From Psychrilyobacter sp. (GTDB lineage Bacteria > Fusobacteriota > Fusobacteriia > Fusobacteriales > Fusobacteriaceae), in NCBI GenBank assembly GCA_030621995.1, contig JAUXGP010000006.1, positions 1 to 18,340 of the forward strand: DNA of 18,340 nt. The letters are read 5' to 3'. Positions 1 to 5,953 of the stretch are shown piece after piece. The translations under genes were made by a program, and so were the position numbers. A model generated the notes under the pieces. It made no database searches and had not been told where the DNA came from. It worked only from the letters and a program-made list of their open reading frames with translations. The number at the start of each line of letters is the position of its first letter. Within the stretch, counting starts at the first letter, position 1.

Positions 1-71
1 CAAAGGGTAAACTATTGCTAAAAAGATTAGCTTTGTGGCTCTCTTTTAAAGAGTAACATAAGAAGAAGAGT
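1..71 (-). repeat. Intergenic inverted-repeat element, copy C (cut by window edge)
   Basis: This is the third copy of the element described at 1906-2015, in the opposite orientation. It shares the core ACTATTGCTA (11-20), an AGCTTT block (29-34), a CTCTTTTA block (41-48), and an end resembling the complement of the left arm of copies A and B (ATAAGAAG then AAGAGT, closing at 71). The rest lies outside the window. It is more diverged than A and B, and its core reads TGCTAAAAA, so the possible -10 hexamer of the other copies is not kept. It lies downstream of pheS, where pheT would usually be. Confidence 0.6.
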
Positions 72-77
72 TAATTT

Positions 78-102
78 GAGTAAACGACAACAAGAAAAGA
101 GT
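78..102 (+). repeat. Solitary arm of the intergenic element
   Basis: These 25 bases match the right arm of copy B (3029-3053) at 20 positions, sharing AAACGACAA and AAAGAGT. The segment sits 6 bases beyond copy C without an obvious second core. It may be the remains of another copy or an arm duplicated by rearrangement. Confidence 0.4.
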
Positions 103-187
103 TGAGTTTTTTCTATTTTATTTACAATTTTTTTTATGATGTTTTTTATACTTTCTTTCTTATTCTACTTATCATCTCTCTACGAGG

Positions 188-236
188 TTCACATTTAAAA
201 TTAAGTTTTATTATACTTTATTTTAATATTTGTGAA
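188..236. other. AT-rich imperfect inverted repeat after pheS
   Basis: TTCACA (188-193) and TGTGAA (231-236) are complementary, and TTTAAAA (194-200) next to the left arm can pair with TTTTAA (221-226) across a small bulge. Between them the minus strand has a TATAAT hexamer (215-210) without a good -35. It lies about 30 bases past the pheS stop. It could be a 3' stem-loop, or an operator around a promoter for the next leftward gene. In such AT-rich DNA chance is also possible. Confidence 0.25.
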
Positions 237-264
237 ATCTGATATACGAAAAGATGAGGGTCTC

Positions 265-1284
265 CTAAAAGTTAAACTGCTTCAAGAATCTCATGTCATT
301 GTCATAAAATGCTCTCAGATCATCTATACCATGTCTCAACATAGCTACTCTCTCTATACCCATTCCAAATGCAAACCCACTTATTTCGTCTGCATTATAG
401 TTTACACTTTTCAATACTTCAGGGTCTACCATTCCGCATCCCATTATCTCAAGCCAACCTGTATTTTTACAAAGTCTGCAACCTTTTCCTTTACAGATTA
501 CACACTCTACATCCATCTCTGCTGACGGTTCTGTAAATGGGAAAAAATGAGGCCTGAACCTTACATTAGTCTCTCCAAATACCTTGTTTACAAACTCTGT
601 TAAGATTGCTTTTAAGTTAGCAAATGATATATTTTCTCCTACCATCAATCCTTCCATCTGGTGGAACATCGGTGTATGAGATACATCGTAATCAGATCTG
701 TATACCTTTCCTGGACAGACCATTCTAAATGGTGCTGTTTTATTTTGCATATATCTGATTTGTACAGGTGATGTATGTGTTCTCAATACTGTATTATCAT
801 CGATATAGAAAGTATCCTGCAGATCTCTCGATGGATGTGTTTCTGGTATATTCAATGCATCAAAGTTATTAAATGTAGTCTCTAATTCTGGTCCTGCTGC
901 TACATCAAATCCCATCTCTATAAATATATTTTTTAAGAAATCCATAGTCTCAGTTATAGGATGTAATCTTCCAGTTCCTGTTTCCCTTCCCGGTAAACTG
1001 ACATCTATAGTTTCGCTGTTCATCCTTATTGTTTTTTCTGCTTCCTTTAGCTCAGTCATTTTAGTTTCAATTTCATTTGTAATAAAATCCCTAACTTCAT
1101 TAGCTAACTGACCTATAACAGGTCTTTCTTCCTTAGATAAATTTCTCATACCTTTCATGATATCTGTTAATTTACCTTTTTTTCCCAAGATCTCTATCTT
1201 TAGATCTTCTAGTTCTTTTACACTAGTTATCGAAGTTAAGCTAATCGCTACTTCATCCTTTAGAGCATTTATTATCCCTTTCAT
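265..1284 (-). CDS. pheS: Phenylalanine--tRNA ligase alpha subunit (PheS)
   Basis: This is the catalytic subunit of the cytoplasmic alpha2beta2 phenylalanyl-tRNA synthetase, which charges tRNA-Phe. At 339 residues it has the usual length. Residues 1-85 form the tRNA-binding helical coiled-coil arm. The class II core follows: the HPSRDLQDTFY block at 150-160, THTSPVQIR at 169-177, motif 2 around 187-213 (GKVYRSD, then HTPMFHQMEG), FFPFTEPSAEMDV at 247-259, and motif 3 with FGMGIERVAMLRHGIDDLR at 306-324. Four cysteines (261, 264, 269, 272) form the CxxC-x4-CxxC knuckle seen in many bacterial PheS proteins. The ATG start follows AGGAGGCAAG. The gene stands alone here: the 264 bases after it hold repeats rather than pheT, so the beta subunit must be further left or elsewhere. 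Confidence 0.97.
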   Translation of the reverse strand: MKGIINALKDEVAISLTSITSVKELEDLKIEILGKKGKLTDIMKGMRNLSKEERPVIGQLANEVRDFITNEIETKMTELKEAEKTIRMNSETIDVSLPGRETGTGRLHPITETMDFLKNIFIEMGFDVAAGPELETTFNNFDALNIPETHPSRDLQDTFYIDDNTVLRTHTSPVQIRYMQNKTAPFRMVCPGKVYRSDYDVSHTPMFHQMEGLMVGENISFANLKAILTEFVNKVFGETNVRFRPHFFPFTEPSAEMDVECVICKGKGCRLCKNTGWLEIMGCGMVDPEVLKSVNYNADEISGFAFGMGIERVAMLRHGIDDLRAFYDNDMRFLKQFNF

Positions 1285-1390
1285 CTTGCCTCCTAAAAAC
1301 TTCTCACAATATCCTATATTTATAAAGTAAATTAATAGTATATTGGTGATGCCCTTTACGGGTACTTATATCATTAATCTCATAGTATTT

Positions 1391-1413
1391 TATCAAATTT
1401 TTGATAATTATCA
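1391..1413. promoter_or_regulatory. Overlapping palindromes upstream of pheS
   Basis: Two perfect dyads overlap here: TATCAAA-tt-TTTGATA (1391-1406) and TGATAATTATCA (1402-1413). They lie between the phosphoesterase stop (1428) and the pheS start (1284). On the minus strand this is followed by TTGATAAAATAC, with a TAAAAT hexamer that could be a -10 and ATGATA 16 bases before it as a weak -35. The site could therefore be an operator overlapping a pheS promoter. Another possibility is a weak transcription-ending structure for the gene before. No T-box leader is visible in this 143-base gap. Confidence 0.3.
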
Positions 1414-1427
1414 TACTTTTTTTTAGT

Positions 1428-1883
1428 TTATAACTTCCTGTGCTCTATATTCACTTTATCATGATCTATCTCCAATATCCCGTACAGCCCGTCTTTTACT
1501 GCTCCCGGATTGAATAAGATCATCCCTTTTTCCTCTAAATAGGGAATATGTGTATGGCCAAAGATACACATATCATTCCCTCTGTCCTTAGCCTCCATCC
1601 TCAGATAATCATAGCTGGTCTTAACTCCGTATAGGTGACCATGAGTTAAAAATACCTTTTTATCTTCGATCTCAAACTCTAAGATATCCTCTGTATTATG
1701 ATCCATATAATCGCAGTTTCCCCTGACTATATAATATTTAGAATTTTCATATATATACGATAACTCCTCCACATCTTTGCTATAGTCTCCAGCTGAGATA
1801 ACTACATCCGGAACTTCTCTCTCCCATATTTCCATCAGATTATCCAGCCTCGAATGACTGTCCGATACTATCAATATTTTCAT
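1428..1883 (-). CDS. YfcE/MJ0936-type metallophosphoesterase
   Basis: This is a small (151 residue) calcineurin-like phosphoesterase that should bind two divalent metals and hydrolyse phosphodiesters in the cytoplasm. The natural substrate of this family is generally unknown. The metal-binding blocks appear in order: SDSH (7-10), GDYSKD (32-37), RGNCD (54-58), THGH (80-83) and GHTH (109-112), followed by NPGA (125-128). The length fits the YfcE group and there is no extra domain. The ATG start has AAAGGAGTC just upstream. It lies 23 bases past the left end of repeat element A, whose minus strand carries a TGCTATACT sequence that could serve as its promoter. The family assignment is firm but the substrate cannot be named. 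Confidence 0.9.
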   Translation of the reverse strand: MKILIVSDSHSRLDNLMEIWEREVPDVVISAGDYSKDVEELSYIYENSKYYIVRGNCDYMDHNTEDILEFEIEDKKVFLTHGHLYGVKTSYDYLRMEAKDRGNDMCIFGHTHIPYLEEKGMILFNPGAVKDGLYGILEIDHDKVNIEHRKL

Positions 1884-1905
1884 AATGACTCCTTTCTTTT
1901 ATTTT

Positions 1906-2015
1906 ACTCTTCCTTTTTATAGTTTCTCTTGAATAAAAGAAACTAAAGCCAGAGAGTATAGCAATAGTTTTCTTTTTGACATCGTAAATCGAGAAAACGC
2001 TAAAGAGGAAAGAGT
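1906..2015 (+). repeat. Intergenic inverted-repeat element, copy A
   Basis: This is a 110-bp element bounded by imperfect inverted repeats. The left arm (1906-1928) starts ACTCTTCC and contains TATAGTTTCTC. The right arm (1991-2015) starts GAGAAAACGC and ends GGAAAGAGT. The interior has GAAACTA-AA-GCCA paired with TAGC-AA-TAGTTTTC. It shares ATAAAAGAAACTAAAGC, TATAGCAATAGTTTTC and AAAGAGGAAAGAGT with copy B. It contains no coding sequence. The small size, paired ends and intergenic placement resemble a MITE- or REP-like element. No clear target-site duplication is visible. Confidence 0.75.
1955..1963 (-). promoter_or_regulatory. Possible extended -10 promoter inside copy A
   Basis: The minus strand reads TGC-TATACT, an extended -10 (TGn) with five of six consensus bases. 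There is no convincing -35 element. It lies about 75 bases before the phosphoesterase start, and the same position in copy B reads TGC-TATAAT. Function is inferred from consensus only. Confidence 0.4.
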
Positions 2016-2022
2016 CTAGATT

Positions 2023-2058
2023 AATTTAGGAGGAGAACGGTAGTTCTCCTCCTAAATT
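2023..2058. terminator. Perfect 16-bp stem-loop after the Usp-like gene
   Basis: AATTTAGGAGGAGAAC (2023-2038) and its exact complement (2043-2058) flank the tetraloop GGTA. It lies about 20 bases after the Usp-like stop. The flanks can add pairing (TAGA at 2017-2020 with TCTA at 2062-2065). The run of T follows on the plus strand. On the minus strand, where the gene is, the stem is followed only by AATCTAG. It may therefore be a bidirectional terminator or an mRNA 3' end structure, and its orientation is unusual. Confidence 0.65.
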
Positions 2059-2077
2059 TTTTCTACTCTTATAAGAT

Positions 2078-2854
2078 CTATCCTATGTAGATAGGAATGT
2101 CTATATTCTCCAATAATTTTAAGCCCGTATTTCCTGTCAGCCTCTCCAAGAAGAAAGAATGTTTTAGATCGCCCATAATCAAGACATCAAATTCCTTGCT
2201 CTTCTCAGAAATTATATCTATGGGTTTCCCCTCTAATTCCAAGGTATTCAATGTTTTTCCTGCTATCTCCATATATTTAGAAAATTCACTGTCAGTTTCA
2301 TCCTCTAAGTTTACAGCTACAGAGGTAAAATCATTTAATTTATGAAACATATTTAAGAAAGCAAATATCGACTTATTTACCCTTTCACTCTTATCGTTGG
2401 CAACCATCACTTTTTCTACCTTTAAATTATTATTTTCAGAGATCAATAAGATAGGTTTATAATGATGTCTGAGGAGTTCTTTTTGGTTAGCTGTAATAGT
2501 TTTCGATTTCTCCACTATTACCAGATCAAACCCCAGCAATTTTTCTTGTACGATCTCTTGGGTAATCCCCTCTTCTATCAACAGGTGCTCCACTGGAAAA
2601 TAATTTTTAAACACTTTCTTCAACTCTTCCACTTGGATATTTTCTGATTTCTCCCACTCTCTAATCAGGAAATTAGCTGAATTATCCACTACCAATCCTT
2701 CTACTGTAGGAGGCAGCACCTCATACTTTCTTATATCTCTGATATATAGCCCGTATACTTCTGTCCCGTACTTTTCTTTTAAATGCTGTCCTGTTTTAAG
2801 TAAGTTATTTTTGTCCAGTTCATTTCCGAATAAAATCAAAATTCTATTTAACAT
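2078..2854 (-). CDS. Tandem universal-stress-protein-like protein (degenerate)
   Basis: This 258-residue soluble protein looks like two Usp (Rossmann-like) halves, at residues 1-138 and 145-258. Each half opens with a strand of the RILILF or KVMVAND type and closes with a strand ending PILLIS (134-139) or IPIYIG (253-258). The nucleotide motif of ATP-binding Usp proteins, G-x2-G-x9-G-S/T, appears in the second half as G228-x2-K231-x9-G241-N. Its second glycine and hydroxyl residue are thus replaced, and ATP binding is doubtful. The start is ATG after AAAAGGGGTG. It stands alone between repeat copy B and a strong stem-loop. A stress or signalling role is only a family guess, and assignment to the Usp superfamily rests on fold-like pattern rather than strong motifs. 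Confidence 0.6.
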   Translation of the reverse strand: MLNRILILFGNELDKNNLLKTGQHLKEKYGTEVYGLYIRDIRKYEVLPPTVEGLVVDNSANFLIREWEKSENIQVEELKKVFKNYFPVEHLLIEEGITQEIVQEKLLGFDLVIVEKSKTITANQKELLRHHYKPILLISENNNLKVEKVMVANDKSERVNKSIFAFLNMFHKLNDFTSVAVNLEDETDSEFSKYMEIAGKTLNTLELEGKPIDIISEKSKEFDVLIMGDLKHSFFLERLTGNTGLKLLENIDIPIYIG

Positions 2855-2922
2855 AATAACACCCCTTTTATACCCTCATCCGCCCTATGGTTTTTACCTT
2901 AGACTCTTCCTTCTTATAGTAT

Positions 2923-2940
2923 TTTCAATGATTATTGAAA
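2923..2940. promoter_or_regulatory. 18-bp dyad upstream of the Usp-like gene
   Basis: TTTCAAT-gatt-ATTGAAA is a perfect dyad with 7-base arms. It lies about 70 bases upstream of the Usp-like start, inside the segment that copy B has and copy A lacks. It could be a regulator binding site or simply an additional hairpin of the element. Confidence 0.3.
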
Positions 2941-3001
2941 TTAAGCTTATAAAATCTTAATTTACAAATATCGACTTCATAAAAGAAACTAAAGCTAGAA
3001 A

Positions 3002-3010
3002 ATTATAGCA
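3002..3010 (-). promoter_or_regulatory. Possible extended -10 promoter inside copy B
   Basis: The minus strand reads TGC-TATAAT, a perfect extended -10 element, about 150 bases before the Usp-like start and inside repeat copy B. No good -35 is found 16-18 bases upstream, which extended -10 promoters tolerate. It would separate the Usp-like gene from gyrA transcription. Confidence 0.45.
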
Positions 3011-3114
3011 ATAGTTTTCCTTTACGAAGGGAAAACGACAAAGAGGAAAGAGTAGAAGAGAGTTCTTTAGTATTTATATTTTTCTACAAAACTATATATC
3101 TTCCTTTTTTTTTC

Positions 3115-5943
3115 TTATTTTTTTTCTTCTGACTTCTCTAAAAGTTCCTCTTCAATGAGTTCTTCTAAATTTCTTTTTACCTTGATAGTAGAAACCACAT
3201 GTTCTGTATCTTCTACTCTCATGATTTTTACACCTTGAGTTGCTCTTCCGATTAGAGATATATCCTCTACCGGAGTTCTGATTACTACTCCATTTGAAGT
3301 GATTGCTAATAATTCTTCATCATCAGTTACAGATTTCACATCTACAACCTTTCCATTTCTAGCACTTACTCTTATATTGATTACACCTTTTCCACCTCTG
3401 GACTGGCTGGTATAACCAGTTATTCTGGTTCTCTTTCCATATCCATTTTCAGTTATAGTCAGGATCTTAGCGTCTTCACGTTCTACTATTACTCCTGATA
3501 CTACCTCATCTTCTGGACGCAGAGTAATTCCTTTTACACCTGTAGCTGATCTTCCCATAGACCTTACATTATCTTGTGGGAACTTTATAGAATATCCTAG
3601 TCTTGTAGCTACGAATACCTCACTTTCTTTGGTATCTACTAATCCAACGAAGATCAGGTCATCTCCATCTTTTAAGTTTATAGCACGTAAACCGGATTTA
3701 TTGATATTCTTAAACTGGCTCAGGTTAGTTTTCTTCACTATACCATTTCTAGTCAGGAAGAACACTTCATGTTCCTCAGAAAAATCTCTAACTTTTATTA
3801 TAGATCTTACCTTCTCATCTTCTCCTAAATTAATCATATTTTCAATTAATTTACCTCTAGCTTGTTTAGAAAATTCTGGAATTTCATATACTTTTAAGCT
3901 GTATACCTTTCCGCTATCTGTATAGATCATCATTGTATCGAGGTTAGAAGCGGCATACATGTTTTCTACGAAGTCACCCTCTACAGTGTTTTGGCTGCTT
4001 ACACCCTTTCCGCCTCTTTTTTGTGCTTTATACTTATCCTGGCTTATTCTCTTTACATAACCTTTGTTAGTCAGAGTTACGATTACCTTCTCATCTGCAA
4101 TCAAGTCCTCTATGTTGATATCTAATCTAGACTCCTCTATTTGAGTCCTTCTCTCATCTGAATAGTTCTCTTTGATCTCTTCTAATTCCTCTGTTATTAT
4201 TTCATAAACTTTATTTTCATTGTTTAAGATAAAGTTTAGTTCTTTTATTATTTCTACTAGAGCCATATATTCATTTTCTATTTTATCTCTCTCTAAACCA
4301 GTTAATCTTTGTAATTTCATATCTAAGATCGATCTAGCTTGAGCTTCACTGAATGAATAATCTGTTTTTAAAGTTTCCTTAGCTACATTAGCATCTTTTG
4401 ATCCTCTGACTATCTTGATTATCTCTCCGATATTATCCAGAGCTATTCTAAATCCTTCTAAGATATGAGATCTTTTCTCAGCTTTTTCCAGTTCATACTT
4501 AGTTCTTCTAGTTACAACATCAATTCTATGATTAATATAATGATCTAATATCTCTTTCAGGGTCAATACCTTTGGAATATTATTAACCAAAGCTAACATG
4601 ATGATTCCAAATGTATTTTGTAACTCAGTATATTTATATAATTTATTTAAGATTAATTCAGGTTCTTCTCCTCTCTTTGTCTCGATTACTACTCTGATAC
4701 CATTTCTATCAGATTCATCTCTAAGATCGGTAATTCCTGTTATCCTCTTTTCTCTTACAAGATTAGCGATTTTTTCTATCATCCTGGCCTTATTTACCTG
4801 GAACGGCACCTCGTTGATTATGATCGAGCTCTTTCCATTCTTATGCTCTTCAATCTTTACCTTACCCCTTACTCTTACTCTGCCTCTACCAGTAGTATAG
4901 GCATCGTAGATCCCTTTTTTCCCATCGATTATTCCACCAGTCGGGAAATCAGGTCCACTTATATATTCGATCAGGTCTCTTGAAGTTATCCTGCTTGCCT
5001 CTCCTAAAATTCCTGAGATCACCTCTTTTACCTCTCTAAAAGTAGTCAGTGATAGTTCTTTTGCTATTTCTGTATAGTTTTCAGTTTCTAAAGACTCTTC
5101 CCTGGCGTCTCTTTCTTTTTGAAGTTTTAAGTTTAATGCCTCATTCTCTTCCAATGATTTTTCTACAACGGCCTTTATCTTTTCGATGGTATTCAATAAT
5201 TTATTTTCATCTTCTACCACAGCTTTTGAGATCATCTTTTCAATTCTTTCAAAAGTAATCTCTGCATCGATCTTTTCCGTGGAGTTGGTAATTAATTCCT
5301 TTATCTTCTCAAATCCTTCTACGATCCCGTCTTTTTTACCCTTTATTTCCAGTCTATTATTTATAACAGCCAAGATCCCATCCACTAATTCTCCTAAGTT
5401 ATGAGGAGGTATGTTGGTAGCCATTCCTACCGCGATACCAGTTGCTCCATTTAATAAAAGATTAGGTAATTTTGCAGGTAATACGATAGGTTCATCCAAT
5501 GAATCATCGAAGTTTTTTCTATAATCTACGGTATTTTTATCTAAATCCAACAATAATTCCTTGGTAATTTTAGACATTCTTGCTTCTGTATATCTCATGG
5601 CTGCTGCCGAATCTCCATCTATCGATCCGAAGTTTCCATGACCGTCTATCAGTTCATATCTATAGTTAAAATCCTGTGCCATTCTAACCATAGTATTATA
5701 AACAGCCGAGTCTCCATGCGGGTGATACTTACCCAGTACTTCTCCGACAATTCTAGCCGATTTTTTATGAGGTTTTTCATGGGTCATTCCCAGCTCATTC
5801 ATAGCAAAAAGAATTCTTCTGTGAACCGGCTTTAATCCATCTTTTACATCCGGTAATGCTCTACTTACGATTACACTCATAGAGTAGTCTAAATATGATT
5901 CTTTCATCTCTTGTTCTATATATCTAGTTATTATATTTGACAT
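3115..5943 (-). CDS. gyrA: DNA gyrase subunit A with an internal insertion
   Basis: This is the breakage-reunion subunit of the A2B2 gyrase, which introduces negative supercoils. The active-site tyrosine is Tyr118 (RYTEAR, 117-122). The quinolone region [10 protein letters not shown] (74-83) has Ser79 but Asn83 where E. coli has Asp87. The C-terminal beta-pinwheel starts near 610 and carries the GyrA-box as QKRGGKG (641-647); a related QSRGGKG is at 847-853. At 942 residues it is long. Residues of about 198-317 form a charged, lysine/glutamate-rich, probably helical insertion between the [12 protein letters not shown] block and [15 protein letters not shown], where other GyrA proteins have only a few residues. 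The frame is intact, so this is not a frameshift. It starts 10 bases after gyrB behind GGGAGGATTAG, and is the last gene of the operon. No strong terminator follows. Confidence 0.98.
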   Translation of the reverse strand: MSNIITRYIEQEMKESYLDYSMSVIVSRALPDVKDGLKPVHRRILFAMNELGMTHEKPHKKSARIVGEVLGKYHPHGDSAVYNTMVRMAQDFNYRYELIDGHGNFGSIDGDSAAAMRYTEARMSKITKELLLDLDKNTVDYRKNFDDSLDEPIVLPAKLPNLLLNGATGIAVGMATNIPPHNLGELVDGILAVINNRLEIKGKKDGIVEGFEKIKELITNSTEKIDAEITFERIEKMISKAVVEDENKLLNTIEKIKAVVEKSLEENEALNLKLQKERDAREESLETENYTEIAKELSLTTFREVKEVISGILGEASRITSRDLIEYISGPDFPTGGIIDGKKGIYDAYTTGRGRVRVRGKVKIEEHKNGKSSIIINEVPFQVNKARMIEKIANLVREKRITGITDLRDESDRNGIRVVIETKRGEEPELILNKLYKYTELQNTFGIIMLALVNNIPKVLTLKEILDHYINHRIDVVTRRTKYELEKAEKRSHILEGFRIALDNIGEIIKIVRGSKDANVAKETLKTDYSFSEAQARSILDMKLQRLTGLERDKIENEYMALVEIIKELNFILNNENKVYEIITEELEEIKENYSDERRTQIEESRLDINIEDLIADEKVIVTLTNKGYVKRISQDKYKAQKRGGKGVSSQNTVEGDFVENMYAASNLDTMMIYTDSGKVYSLKVYEIPEFSKQARGKLIENMINLGEDEKVRSIIKVRDFSEEHEVFFLTRNGIVKKTNLSQFKNINKSGLRAINLKDGDDLIFVGLVDTKESEVFVATRLGYSIKFPQDNVRSMGRSATGVKGITLRPEDEVVSGVIVEREDAKILTITENGYGKRTRITGYTSQSRGGKGVINIRVSARNGKVVDVKSVTDDEELLAITSNGVVIRTPVEDISLIGRATQGVKIMRVEDTEHVVSTIKVKRNLEELIEEELLEKSEEKK

Positions 5944-5953
5944 CTAATCCTCC

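Larger units (their letters stand above)
2903..3053 (+). repeat. Intergenic inverted-repeat element, copy B
   Basis: This 151-bp copy of the copy A family lies between gyrA and the Usp-like gene. The left arm (from 2903) starts ACTCTTCCTTCTTATAGT. The right arm (3029-3053) ends AAAGAGGAAAGAGT. It carries about 40 extra bases near the left arm compared with copy A. The centre contains two hairpins that share one strand: GAAACTA-AA-GCTA with TAGC-AA-TAGTTTTC, and GTTTTCC-TT with AA-G-GGAAAAC around the loop TACG. It holds no ORF. Confidence 0.75.

Noticed and set aside
232..525. A plus-strand reading frame over the end of pheS and past it
   Set aside because: It overlaps pheS antisense, has no ribosome site and its composition looks like a frame shadow. 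The other plus-strand frames and the 62- and 63-residue minus-strand frames inside gyrB and M18 were dropped for the same reason.
1285..1427. A T-box or attenuator leader for pheS
   Set aside because: The 143-base spacer lacks a T-box sequence, a specifier stem and a terminator with a T-run. The small CCC-GGG stem near 1350 is too weak.
1..3053. A CRISPR array
   Set aside because: The repeats are long, diverged, palindromic and far apart, in different orientations, with genes between them.
4993..5352. An intein or a frameshifted segment in gyrA
   Set aside because: The segment is about 120 residues, does not begin with Cys or Ser, lacks a closing His-Asn, and the frame is continuous. An inserted structural domain fits better.
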